Below, piece after piece: positions 42,341-50,706 of a stretch of DNA of 64,000 nucleotides. The stretch lies in contig CALWVM010000001.1 in the NCBI GenBank assembly GCA_944384985.1, positions 124,001 through 188,000 on the forward strand. Direction: 5' to 3'. The translations under genes were made by a program, and so were the position numbers. This DNA comes from an uncultured Clostridia bacterium (GTDB lineage Bacteria > Bacillota > Clostridia > Oscillospirales > Acutalibacteraceae). Positions within the stretch are counted from its first letter, which is position 1, and the number at the start of each line of letters is the position of its first letter. The notes below the pieces were generated by a model that saw only the letters and a list, made by a program, of their open reading frames with translations, was not told where the DNA came from and searched no databases.

Positions 42341-43154
42341 TGTGCCGCCCGAACTGCGGGAGCGCTACGGGATCCATGTGATCCCCCTGCACATTACGCT
42401 GGACGACAAAAGCTATGAGGACGGTGTGAACATCACCCCGGACGACCTCTATGCGTTTTACCGCAAGACCGGCAGGCTGCCGAAGACCGCGGCGGTCTCT
42501 ATCCCGGAATACGTGGACTTTTTCCGCGCGCTGACCGCGGACGGCAGCGCCGTGGTACATGTGGCGTTTTCGGCGAAGCTTTCCGTGACGTACCAAAACG
42601 CCTGCCTTGCCGCCGAAGAAGTCGGGAACGTCTATGTCGTAGACTCCAAAAGCCTCACGACGGGCATCGCGCTTTTGTGCATCAAGGCTGCGGAGCTTGC
42701 CGAAGCGGGCACGGACGCGAAAACGATCGTCCATGAGCTCGAATACAAGCGCGAAAAGGTCGTGACGACCTTTATTCTGGACAAGCTCGAATTCCTCTAT
42801 AAAGGCGGGCGCTGCTCCGGCCTTACGGCGCTGGGCGCGAACGTGCTGGGCATCAAGCCCTCCATCGTCATGCGCGACGGGGCGCTTGTCGTCGGCAAAA
42901 AGTACCGTGGGAAGCTGGAAGCGTGCCAAATGCAGTATGTGCGCGACCTGCTCAAGCAGTACGAGGGGCAGATCGATACTGACCGCGCCTTCCTTTCGCA
43001 CACGGCCGGCGTTTCCGACGAACAGCTGCGCGCGCTGCAAAAGGAAGTCCACAAAACCGTGAAATTCAAGGAATACTTTGTCTCGACCGTGGGCTGCACC
43101 ATCACCACGCACTGCGGCGAGCGGACGTTCACACTGGAATTCATGCTCAAATAA
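42303..43154 (+). CDS. DegV family fatty-acid-binding protein
   Basis: DegV/FakB proteins hold a fatty acid for phosphorylation by FakA. The 283 residues have the family start TIITTDSPADVPPEL, the IPLHITLDDKSYEDGVNIT segment, the fatty-acid site SIPEYVDFFRAL and FSAKLSVTYQNA, and the DKLEFLYKGGRCSG motif. The ATG at 42303 is preceded by GGGAGGAA within the previous gene. No fakA lies nearby, so the kinase partner is elsewhere. It lies between a membrane protein and a lipoprotein. Confidence 0.93.
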   Translation: MRKTIITTDSPADVPPELRERYGIHVIPLHITLDDKSYEDGVNITPDDLYAFYRKTGRLPKTAAVSIPEYVDFFRALTADGSAVVHVAFSAKLSVTYQNACLAAEEVGNVYVVDSKSLTTGIALLCIKAAELAEAGTDAKTIVHELEYKREKVVTTFILDKLEFLYKGGRCSGLTALGANVLGIKPSIVMRDGALVVGKKYRGKLEACQMQYVRDLLKQYEGQIDTDRAFLSHTAGVSDEQLRALQKEVHKTVKFKEYFVSTVGCTITTHCGERTFTLEFMLK

Positions 43155-43172
43155 GGATCGGAGGCGCGTCGG

Positions 43173-44078
43173 ATGAAACGGATCATAGGGGTGTGTGCGG
43201 CGCTGCTGCTCGTCCTTGCGGCGCTGCCGGCCTGCGGGTCGGACGCGGGCGCCAAGGTAAACGGCTCGCCCGTCGGCGAGGGCGTTTGCCTGTATTTTGA
43301 CGACCTCGCGCGCAGCGAGAACCCGGAGGCGGACGAAGCGGGCGTCGCGCAGGCATCCAACGAGAAGATCGCCGAATATGTTGCGGTCAACTCCGCTTTC
43401 GCTTCGCGCGGGCTTGCGCTTACGACCCAGCAGAAGGCCGAAGTGTCGCAGACGGTCAACGACCTGTGGCGGCTGTTCGGCAATTATTATACGGATCTGG
43501 GCGTTACGAAGCAGGACCTTTGGAAGGTCGAGACCTCTAAGGCGTATAAAGACGCCGTCATGGTGGATTATTATGCCGCCGACGGCGACGAGCCGGTAGA
43601 TGAAGCAACGCTGCAAGCGTATTTCGGCGAAAATTATATCGCGTTCCAGTCCATCACGGGCTTTTTGACCACGGCGGACGACAGCGGCAACGCCGTCGCG
43701 CTGTCCGATACGGAGCGCACGAACCTGATTACCTCTTTTGAGAACATGGCGAGCGCCATCGCGGGCGGGTCGTCCATCGCCGAAGAGGCGGCAAAGGCGA
43801 ACAACACCATTTCGAATACGGAAACGGTGGTCGTCTCGCGCGCGGATGAAAATTATTCCGACGCGTTTTTCGAGCATGTTTTCGCGATGGAAAACAACAC
43901 CACCTCGGTCTTTACCGACGGGGACTATGTGTTCCTGGTGCTGCGCGAGGACATCGCCGACGCGGACCGCAACCTGTTTGCCGACTACCGCACCGACTGC
44001 CTGAAAATGCTCAAGGGCGCGGATTTTGACGCCGTCGTCGCAGACTGGGCGCAAAGCTACCCCGTCGAACGGGTGTAA
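43173..44078 (+). CDS. Lipoprotein with PrsA/SurA-like chaperone layout
   Basis: 301 residues. Lipoprotein signal ending in LPAC (Cys21). The helical N-terminal half (VNGSPVGEGVCLYFDDLARS, later ASNEKIAEYVAVNSAFASRG) resembles the SurA-N region of PrsA-type foldases, with their recurring VNGxxI start. The C-terminal part (about 145-290) is where the parvulin domain would be but lacks a clear parvulin signature, so catalytic activity is doubtful. It has its own GGAGG site 11 bases upstream, is last in the operon that starts at 39823, and is followed by a terminator. Confidence 0.72.
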   Translation: MKRIIGVCAALLLVLAALPACGSDAGAKVNGSPVGEGVCLYFDDLARSENPEADEAGVAQASNEKIAEYVAVNSAFASRGLALTTQQKAEVSQTVNDLWRLFGNYYTDLGVTKQDLWKVETSKAYKDAVMVDYYAADGDEPVDEATLQAYFGENYIAFQSITGFLTTADDSGNAVALSDTERTNLITSFENMASAIAGGSSIAEEAAKANNTISNTETVVVSRADENYSDAFFEHVFAMENNTTSVFTDGDYVFLVLREDIADADRNLFADYRTDCLKMLKGADFDAVVADWAQSYPVERV

Positions 44079-44098
44079 GCGCCGAAAAAAGCAAAGCA

Positions 44099-44138
44099 AA
44101 AAGCGGGTATGTGTCATCTACGACACATACCCGCTTTT
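44099..44138 (+). terminator. Terminator after the PrsA-like gene
   Basis: AAAAGCGGGTATGTGTC pairs with GACACATACCCGCTTTT across a six-base loop. Confidence 0.92.
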
Positions 44139-44141
44139 CAG

Positions 44142-44559
44142 GTTTTAGATGGGGAATGGCAGCAGAGGAGGCGCAGTTATATATATTCCGCGTAGGCGCG
44201 TGTGCACAAATTTTTGGCTTTCCTTTGCCCCCCTAGAAAGACGGGAGGAAAGGGTTTGTACAAACATTAGGTTATGCGTTGCCCCCTCTGACGAGGGGCT
44301 GGCTTGGCGGCGGTCACGTCGCCAAGCCTGGGGGAGAGATAAGTCTGTACTTGGTTCTTTTTCGTCTCTCCCTCCGTCACGGCAACAAGTTGCCGTGACA
44401 CCGCCAACGGCGCCGTCCCCTTTGTCGCTGCGCGACATTTCCCCGCACTGCGGGGCACCACCCTCGTCAGAGGGAAGAAAAGCATGTGCAGATTTTTGGA
44501 ATTCATCTAATTTCCCCATCGCACATCCGGCGTCCAGCATCGAATCTCTGAAATCTAAT
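44142..44559. repeat. Repeat element between the terminator and the dehydrogenase stop
   Basis: A single complement-sense heptad (TTTTAGA, 44142-44148 approx.) follows the terminator. Modules include 44225-44255, 44280-44342 with the 9-base variable stem GGCTTGGCG/CGCCAAGCC (44301-44328), and 44365-44480 with the 11-base stem GTCACGGCAAC/GTTGCCGTGAC (44376-44399). Direct-sense heptads (44525-44559: ATCCGGC, GTCCAGC, ATCGAAT, CTCTGAA, ATCTAAT) provide the TAG stop of the leftward dehydrogenase gene. No gene is seen in this gap. Confidence 0.78.
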
Positions 44560-45511
44560 TCACCACATGAATGGGCGCGCCCTTTGCAAATGCGGCGAAA
44601 TTGTCTTTTAAGATCGACATCAGCCGCGCGCGCGTTTCATACCCTGCCCACGCGATGTGCGGGGTAATCAGGCAGTTTTTCGCGTGCAAAAGCGGGTTGT
44701 CCTCGGCGGGCGGCTCGGTGGTGAGCACGTCGAGCCCTGCGCCCGCCAGCCGCCCTTCGTTTAACGCGTCGGCGAGCGCCCCGGCGTCCACCACGGGCCC
44801 GCGCGCGGTGTTGATGAGGTACGCGGTCTTTTTGCAGCGCGCCAAAAACGCCGCGTCCACAAGGTTTTCGGTTTCGGGGGTCAGCGGGCAGTGCAGGGTG
44901 ATGAAATCCGACTGCGCGGCGAGGCCCTCAAGCGTCGTCCAGCGGAAATTTTTGCGCGCGCTCTGGTCGGTTTCGTGCCCTGAAACGGCAATGACCTGCA
45001 TGTCAAAGGCGGTGGCGATGTCCGCAACTTTCTGCCCGATGCCGCCGAAGCCGATGATGCCGAGCGTCTTGCCGGAAAGCTCTGCGAGCGGCGCTTTCCA
45101 AAAACAGAAATCCGGGCAGCGGCACCACTCGCCCGCGTGCACCGCCTCGGAATGCAGGGCGACGCGGTTCGCAAACGCGGTCAGGAAAGCAAACACCAGC
45201 TGTGCGACAGCCCCGGTCGAATAGGCGGGGATGTTCGAAACGGGCACGCCCTTTTCGCGCAGATACGCCCCGTCCACCACGTTGTAGCCCGTGGAGAGCA
45301 GCGCGACGAAGCGCAGGCGCTCCATTTGGTCGATCTCCGCGCGCCCGAGCGGCGTCTTGTTGGTCACAACGATATCCGCGTCGCGGGTGCGTTCCACGAT
45401 CTTTTCATGCGGCGTGCGGTCGAAAACGGCCGCCTCGCCGTATTCGGACAGCCACGCCCAGGAAAGGTCGCCGGGGTTGGTGGTGTAGCCGTCTAAAATG
45501 ACGATTTTCAT
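44555..45511 (-). CDS. D-2-hydroxyacid dehydrogenase (glycerate/hydroxypyruvate reductase type)
   Basis: NAD(P)-dependent dehydrogenase of 318 residues. The Rossmann motif GKTLGIIGFGGIGQKVADIA, the catalytic Arg in LINTARGPVVDAGALADAL, the Glu in AGAGLDVLTTEPPAEDNPL and the His in ITPHIAWAGYETR are all present. It is closest in layout to HprA-like glycerate dehydrogenases. The ATG at 45511 has AAGGA upstream; the ATG three codons earlier is too close to it. The TAG stop lies in a repeat heptad. Confidence 0.92.
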   Translation of the reverse strand: MKIVILDGYTTNPGDLSWAWLSEYGEAAVFDRTPHEKIVERTRDADIVVTNKTPLGRAEIDQMERLRFVALLSTGYNVVDGAYLREKGVPVSNIPAYSTGAVAQLVFAFLTAFANRVALHSEAVHAGEWCRCPDFCFWKAPLAELSGKTLGIIGFGGIGQKVADIATAFDMQVIAVSGHETDQSARKNFRWTTLEGLAAQSDFITLHCPLTPETENLVDAAFLARCKKTAYLINTARGPVVDAGALADALNEGRLAGAGLDVLTTEPPAEDNPLLHAKNCLITPHIAWAGYETRARLMSILKDNFAAFAKGAPIHVVN

Positions 45512-45669
45512 AAAGCGCACATCCTTTCAGAAAGGTTAGGTATATTGTATCATAAAAATTCATACCATAACAGCACAAAATGCGTGCGCACAGAGAACAG
45601 ACCCCCCTGCAAGATAAAACATGCAGTTCTTAGCGCCGCCGCGGCTTCGTGCAATCCCACCCATTCGGT

Positions 45670-45756
45670 TCCTGACCTCTGACTTCTAAACGCTGGCCTC
45701 TACCTGCCCGCCCTGCCCCGCTTCCGACTTCTAATCTCTGACATCTGAACTCTGTA
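45670..45756. repeat. Two heptad arrays upstream of the VTT-domain gene
   Basis: 45670-45704 (TCCTGAC, CTCTGAC, TTCTAAA, CGCTGGC, CTCTACC) and 45722-45756 (TTCCGAC, TTCTAAT, CTCTGAC, ATCTGAA, CTCTGTA), each preceded by a spacer containing a CCCACC- or CCCGCC-type run. The second array ends exactly where the -35 hexamer TTGACC begins. The rest of this gap of 323 bases (45512-45669) shows no gene; an AT-rich stretch with ATTGTA (45544-45549) could hold the -10 of the leftward dehydrogenase gene. Confidence 0.7.
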
Positions 45757-45785
45757 TTGACCTGCACGCCGTTTTGTTATAAAAT
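45757..45785 (+). promoter_or_regulatory. Promoter of the VTT-domain gene
   Basis: TTGACC (45757-45762), 17-base spacer, TAAAAT (45780-45785). A second -10-like TATACT at 45805-45810 lacks a -35. Confidence 0.6.
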
Positions 45786-45834
45786 ACGAAATAGATTAAA
45801 ATGGTATACTCTGCGGCAAAAGGAGGTGCGGCGC

Positions 45835-46599
45835 ATGGCACGCAAACGGCTTACTCGCTCGCGGCTGCTGGATTTTCTCGGCGTGACGCTTTTGATCCTG
45901 GCAGTCGTGCTGTTCTGCGCGGCGCTGCTCTTTCAGGATCCCGACTTCCTGGCGCGCTACGACGACCTCATGCGCCGCCTTGCCGAATTCGAATATGCCG
46001 TCGCGACGCTGCCGTACCGCGGGCTCGTGGTCGTGGTGATCCTGCTTTTGTTTTTGGCAAAGGCCGTGATCCCCCTGCCCATCTCCGCCGTGTGCGTCAT
46101 CGCCGGCATGGTGTTTCGCACGCCCATTGCCATACTCATCAACGCGGCGGGCTATATGCTGCTCGCGTCCATCAAATACGCCTGGGGCAAGCATGTGGGC
46201 GGCGGGCTTTTGCACAAGATGCTCATACGCTATGAAAATGTCGAGCGCATTTTGAACAATGCCGACACACGCACCAAAAGCGTTCTGCTTTTGGGCCTGC
46301 GGCTCGTCCCCTGCTCGCCGATGAATACAATAAGCCAGGTCTACGGCGCGCTGCGGTTCGACCGGCGGCGCTATCTGGTGCTCTCTCTGCTCGGCTTTTT
46401 GCCGAAGCTCCTGTCTTACAGCTTCGTCGGCCGCCATGTCTACGATCCGTTTTCCATGGCGTTCATCCTGCCCATCGTGCTGCTGCTTATGGTGTCGGGC
46501 GTGTCGCTGCTTGTCGTCAACCGCATCCTGGCATTTTACAACAGCCGGATGAAGCTCAAAGAAGATACGAAAACCAAAAAAAGCGGCGCAAACAGCTAA
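45835..46599 (+). CDS. TVP38/TMEM64 (VTT-domain) membrane protein
   Basis: 254 residues with about five to six hydrophobic segments. The DedA/VTT pattern is visible: FLAKAVIPLPISAVCVIAGMVFRTPIAILINAAG (re-entrant loop with conserved Pro and Gly), then LGLRLVPCSPMNTISQVYGA, which carries the family's Arg and Pro. Such proteins move or scramble phospholipids or act in envelope homeostasis; the exact role here is unknown. Start from the AGGAGGTG site seven bases before the ATG at 45835. galK follows 27 bases later. Confidence 0.88.
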   Translation: MARKRLTRSRLLDFLGVTLLILAVVLFCAALLFQDPDFLARYDDLMRRLAEFEYAVATLPYRGLVVVVILLLFLAKAVIPLPISAVCVIAGMVFRTPIAILINAAGYMLLASIKYAWGKHVGGGLLHKMLIRYENVERILNNADTRTKSVLLLGLRLVPCSPMNTISQVYGALRFDRRRYLVLSLLGFLPKLLSYSFVGRHVYDPFSMAFILPIVLLLMVSGVSLLVVNRILAFYNSRMKLKEDTKTKKSGANS

Positions 46600-46626
46600 A
46601 GCGCCGCAAGAAAGGATGTTCTCATT

Positions 46627-47907
46627 ATGCCGAATTTGCAGGAACTGAAAGCACAACTCTTGTCCGGCGCGTATGACGCGCGGCTTCAGCGCGTGTATGT
46701 GACGGATGACGCGGTCAAAGCCCAGCGGGAACGCTTCGCCGCGCTTGCCGATACCTTTGCCGGGCTTTACGACGCACAACGCGACATCCGCCTGTTCTCT
46801 GCGCCGGGGCGCACCGAAGTCGGCGGCAACCACACCGACCACAACCACGGCCGGGTGCTTGCGGCGGGCATCAACCTCGATGCGGCGGCTGCCGCGGCCA
46901 AAAACGACGACAACATCGTGCGCGTCAAATCCGCGGGCTATGATATGGACGTGGTGGACCTTTCCGACCTGTCGGTGCACGAAGACGAGCGCGGCCATTC
47001 GCCCGCCCTGGTGCGCGGGATGTGCCGGGGCTTTTTGGACCACGGGTATAAGATCGGCGGGTTTGACGCCGCGACCGTGTCGCAGGTGCTCTCCGGCTCG
47101 GGGCTCTCGTCGTCGGCGGCGTATGAGGTGCTTGTGGGCGAGATGCTCAACGGCCTTTACAACGACGGCGCGGTGGATGCAGTGACGATCGCGAAGATCG
47201 CGCAGTACGCCGAGAACGAATACTTCGGCAAGCCCTGCGGCTTGATGGACCAGACCGCCTGTGCGGTCGGTTCGTTCGTGACGATCGATTTCGCCGATCC
47301 CCAAAACCCCGTAATTGAAGAGGTCAAGTTTGACTTTGCCGCCTGTTCACACGCGCTGTGCATCGTGGACACCAAGGGCAGCCACTCGGATCTCACCGAC
47401 GAATACGCCTACATCCGCGAGGAGATGGAAAGCGTCGCGCACTGCTTCGGGAAATCCGTGCTGCGCGAGGTGCCTGAAGCGGACTTTTATGCCGCACTGC
47501 CTTCTTTGCGCAAAAAGGTCGGCGACCGCGCGATTTTGCGCGCCATCCACTTCTACGCCGACAACGCCCGCGTGTTAAAGGAAGTCGCGGCGCTGCGCGC
47601 GGGGGATTTCGAAAGCTTTAAGAAATACATACTCGAAAGCGGGTATTCGTCGTTCATGTATAACCAGAACGTGTTCTCCGTCAAAAAGCCGCAGGAACAG
47701 CCCGTCGCGCTGGCGCTTGCCGTTTCGCAGCAGGTGCTTGAAGGCCGCGGCGCGTGGCGCGTGCACGGCGGCGGCTTCGCGGGGACGATCCAGGCGTTTG
47801 TGCCGCTCGATTTGCTCGGCGCGTACAAATCCGCCATGGAAAGCGTGTTCGGCGAAGGGACGTGCTATGTGTTGTCCATCCGTCCCGTGGGCTGCGTGGA
47901 GATTTAA
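46627..47907 (+). CDS. galK: Galactokinase
   Basis: GHMP kinase that phosphorylates galactose at C1. The 426 residues include SAPGRTEVGGNHTDHNHGRVL (galactose-binding signature with catalytic Arg and Asp sites), LSGSGLSSSAAYEVLVG (ATP loop) and CGLMDQTACAVGSF. It is longer than the roughly 390-residue classic enzymes, mostly through an N-terminal extension of about 40 residues, as in many clostridial homologs. No galT or galE lies nearby, so the rest of the Leloir pathway must be elsewhere. Confidence 0.95.
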   Translation: MPNLQELKAQLLSGAYDARLQRVYVTDDAVKAQRERFAALADTFAGLYDAQRDIRLFSAPGRTEVGGNHTDHNHGRVLAAGINLDAAAAAAKNDDNIVRVKSAGYDMDVVDLSDLSVHEDERGHSPALVRGMCRGFLDHGYKIGGFDAATVSQVLSGSGLSSSAAYEVLVGEMLNGLYNDGAVDAVTIAKIAQYAENEYFGKPCGLMDQTACAVGSFVTIDFADPQNPVIEEVKFDFAACSHALCIVDTKGSHSDLTDEYAYIREEMESVAHCFGKSVLREVPEADFYAALPSLRKKVGDRAILRAIHFYADNARVLKEVAALRAGDFESFKKYILESGYSSFMYNQNVFSVKKPQEQPVALALAVSQQVLEGRGAWRVHGGGFAGTIQAFVPLDLLGAYKSAMESVFGEGTCYVLSIRPVGCVEI

Positions 47908-47928
47908 AAAACAAAGGCGATGAAAGCA

Positions 47929-48948
47929 ATGGAGACAAAGGCGCTTTTACAGACGCTGACCGCCGCGCCCGGCGTTTCGGGGGCGGAGCGGGATATTGCC
48001 GAAACGGCAAGAGAACAGCTTGCAAAATACGGCGAGGTGCACACGGATGCACTGGGCAGCGTGATCTGCACGGTCAAAGGCGGCGGGGGACAAAAGATCC
48101 TCCTCGACGCACACATGGACCAGGTGGGCTTGATCGTTTTGGAGATCACGCCCGAAGGGTTCCTGCGCGCCGCGCCGTGCGGCGGGATCGACCGCCGGAC
48201 TTTGGCGGCGGCGGAAGTGACAGTGTACGGCAAAACGCCGATCTTCGGCGTGGTGACCAGCACGCCGCCGCATCTGCTCTCCCCGGAGGACGAGGGCAAG
48301 GTGCCCGAAACGATCCTTGTAGATATCGGCATGACCGCCGAACAGGCGAAAGAACAGGTGCGCCCGGGCGACCGCATCGCGCTGCGCCCGGAATTCCGGC
48401 AGCTTGCGGGCGACTGCGTGTCGGCGCCCGCGCTCGACGACCGCGCGGGGCTTTGCGTGCTGTTGGAAGCGCTGGAGCTTTTAAAAGCGGCGGGCTGCAC
48501 GGACGACCTGACCGTGGTCTTTTCTGTTTTGGAGGAGACGACGGAGGGCGGCGCGCGTGCGGCGGCATTTTCGGCGGAAGCCGACCTCTGCCTTGCGGTG
48601 GACGTGACCTTTGCCAAAACGCCGGATGAAAAGGAAGAAGAGACCGGAACTTTGGGCGGCGGGCCGATGGTGGGCTTTGCGCCGTCTTTAACGCGCGCGG
48701 TGAGCGTCGGGCTGCAAAAAACAGCGGAACGCTGCGGGATCCCCTATCAGGTGGAAGTCATGGGGGGCCTTAGCGGCACGAACGCCGACGCGATGGCGGC
48801 GGCAGCCGGCGGGGTGCGCACGGGGCTTGTGTCCGTGCCGCTTCGCTATATGCACACGGGCGTGGAGGTCGTGAGCACGGCGGATGTGGAAAATTCCGCG
48901 CGGCTGCTCTCGGAATACATTCTGCGGGAGGCGAAGGAAGTATGCTGA
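47929..48948 (+). CDS. M42 family metallopeptidase (first of a tandem pair)
   Basis: Cytoplasmic dinuclear-metal aminopeptidase or glutamyl aminopeptidase type, 339 residues. Metal motifs are LDAHMDQVGLIV, APALDDRAGLCVLLEAL and VLEETTEGGARAA, where the paired Glu is kept but the following loop differs from the usual EEVGxRGA. The ATG at 47929 is preferred over 47920 because AAAGG is better spaced. Its end overlaps the next M42 gene by seven bases. Confidence 0.92.
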   Translation: METKALLQTLTAAPGVSGAERDIAETAREQLAKYGEVHTDALGSVICTVKGGGGQKILLDAHMDQVGLIVLEITPEGFLRAAPCGGIDRRTLAAAEVTVYGKTPIFGVVTSTPPHLLSPEDEGKVPETILVDIGMTAEQAKEQVRPGDRIALRPEFRQLAGDCVSAPALDDRAGLCVLLEALELLKAAGCTDDLTVVFSVLEETTEGGARAAAFSAEADLCLAVDVTFAKTPDEKEEETGTLGGGPMVGFAPSLTRAVSVGLQKTAERCGIPYQVEVMGGLSGTNADAMAAAAGGVRTGLVSVPLRYMHTGVEVVSTADVENSARLLSEYILREAKEVC

Positions 48949-49949
48949 AAACGCTTTGCGAATTGAATGCCGCCTCCGGACGGGAGGACGCGGTGCGCGA
49001 CTTCGTGCTGCAAAACCTCCCCGCAGACGTAACCTATACCGTAGACGCACTCGGCAATATTATCGTGGAGAAAAAAGGCGAACAGCGCGCGAAAAACAAG
49101 GTCGCGCTGTTTGCGCACATGGACGAGGTCGCATTGCTCATTACCCATATCACGGAGGATGGCTTCCTGCGGTTTGAAACCGTCGGCGGCATCGACGCAC
49201 GCGTGCTGTTTGGCAAGTATGTGCGTCTGGAAAGCGGCGCGGTCGGCGTGATCGGCGGCAAAGCCGTGCACCATCTCTCAAAAGACGAGCGCGGCAAGAT
49301 CCCCGATGTGCACACGCTTTGCATCGACATCGGCGCCGCTTCGCGTGCGGAAGCGGAAACCCGGGTGCAGCTTGGCGACAACGCTTATTTCTGCTCGGAT
49401 TACACGCAATTCGGCGACGGGTTTATAAAAGCCAAGGCGCTGGACGACCGTGTGGGCGTTTGTATTTTGCTGGACATGCTGCGAAAGCCCCAGCCCTATG
49501 ACCTGACCTGCTGCTTTACCGTGCAGGAAGAGATCGGTACGCGCGGCGCGGGGGCGGCGGCGTACACGGTGCGCCCCGACTATGCGGTCGTGCTCGAATG
49601 CACGACGGCGGCGGACCTTGCGGATGTTGCGGGGCACAAACGTGTGTGCGAGCTCGGCAAAGGCGCGGTGGTCGGCTTTATGGACCGCGGTACGGTCTAT
49701 GACCGCGATCTCTGTGCGCTGGCGTTTGAGATCGCAGAGAAAAACAACATCCCCTGCCAGACCAAAACGCTCGTCGCGGGCGGCAACGACGCGGCGGCGA
49801 TCCACAAGGCGGCGGGCGGGGTCAAGACCGTGGCGGTGAGCGTCCCGTGCCGGTATATCCATTCCCCGTCGTGCGTCGCAAAGCAGGCGGATATCGAGAG
49901 CACGGCAACCCTCGCGCAGAACCTCGCCGAAGCACTTTGTAATGCTTAA
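48942..49949 (+). CDS. M42 family metallopeptidase (second of a tandem pair)
   Basis: 335 residues, paralogous to the preceding gene: LFAHMDEVALLITHI, KALDDRVGVCILLDML, and the canonical VQEEIGTRGAGAAAY loop, with GGNDAAAIHKAAGGVKTVAVSVPCRYIHSP near the end carrying the last metal His. The canonical motifs suggest a full-activity enzyme. M42 peptidases form dodecameric particles; two coupled paralogs could form mixed assemblies. Its stop overlaps the GNAT gene by eight bases. Confidence 0.93.
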   Translation: MLKTLCELNAASGREDAVRDFVLQNLPADVTYTVDALGNIIVEKKGEQRAKNKVALFAHMDEVALLITHITEDGFLRFETVGGIDARVLFGKYVRLESGAVGVIGGKAVHHLSKDERGKIPDVHTLCIDIGAASRAEAETRVQLGDNAYFCSDYTQFGDGFIKAKALDDRVGVCILLDMLRKPQPYDLTCCFTVQEEIGTRGAGAAAYTVRPDYAVVLECTTAADLADVAGHKRVCELGKGAVVGFMDRGTVYDRDLCALAFEIAEKNNIPCQTKTLVAGGNDAAAIHKAAGGVKTVAVSVPCRYIHSPSCVAKQADIESTATLAQNLAEALCNA

Positions 49950-50706
49950 ACGGTTGGAGCGCGTCACGGACGATGCGGCGGGGAGGCTTTCGGAGCTTTT
50001 TTCAAACGAACTGCCCGCCGCGCTTGGTGCCGCCGGGTGCGACCCTGTGGAGACGGAGAGCGTATGGGTGCAGGAGACCGAACGCGGCACGGTGACGGCG
50101 TTCTGCGTTTTGCAGAAAAACGGGCGGGCGCATATTGCCGCCGCGCCTTTTGCGGATTTTGAAGAGCTGCGCGCCTTTCTTTGCGCTTCGGGCGCACGCG
50201 AGGTACAGGGCGAAGCCGGGCTTCTCGCAGTGCTCGGCGTACCGGTGCAAACGCGCTGTGACCTGATGCGGCTTCAAACGCCGATCCGGCCCGAAGCGGA
50301 AACACCGTTTGTTACGGACGGGCTCGACAAGGTCTACGATCTGCTTGTGACCGCAGACAGCACCCCTGCGGACGCGGACGCAAAAAACGCATGGGTCGCG
50401 CGCAATGCGCGCGGCATCTTCGGCGGCAGGACGCTTTTGACGGCGATATATGACGAGACGGGCGCGCCCGTTGCCTGTGCCGCCGCGGATACGTTCGGGG
50501 ATTATGCTTTTTTGCGCGACGTGGCAAGCGCGCCGCACTGCCGCAAGCGAGGGCTCGCACGCGCCTGCGTGTGCACGCTTTGTGCAATCCTGCGGGAACG
50601 GAAAAAACAGATCTTTTTGCTCGCCGCCGAAAACGCGGCGGGCTTTTACCGCAAATGCGGGTTTGAAAAAACGGACACGATCGGATTGGGAAACAGAAAG
50701 CCATGA
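49942..50706 (+). CDS. GNAT-family N-acetyltransferase
   Basis: 254 residues. The C-terminal half is a GNAT domain: LLTAIYDETGAPVACAAA, then ASAPHCRKRGLARACVCTLCAIL (acetyl-CoA loop, R-x-x-G-x-A form) and LLAAENAAGFYRKCGF. The N-terminal 120 residues have no recognisable domain. The substrate is unknown. Both ends overlap neighbouring genes, so it belongs to the coupled M42-M42-GNAT-PLP lyase unit. Confidence 0.88.
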   Translation: MLKRLERVTDDAAGRLSELFSNELPAALGAAGCDPVETESVWVQETERGTVTAFCVLQKNGRAHIAAAPFADFEELRAFLCASGAREVQGEAGLLAVLGVPVQTRCDLMRLQTPIRPEAETPFVTDGLDKVYDLLVTADSTPADADAKNAWVARNARGIFGGRTLLTAIYDETGAPVACAAADTFGDYAFLRDVASAPHCRKRGLARACVCTLCAILRERKKQIFLLAAENAAGFYRKCGFEKTDTIGLGNRKP

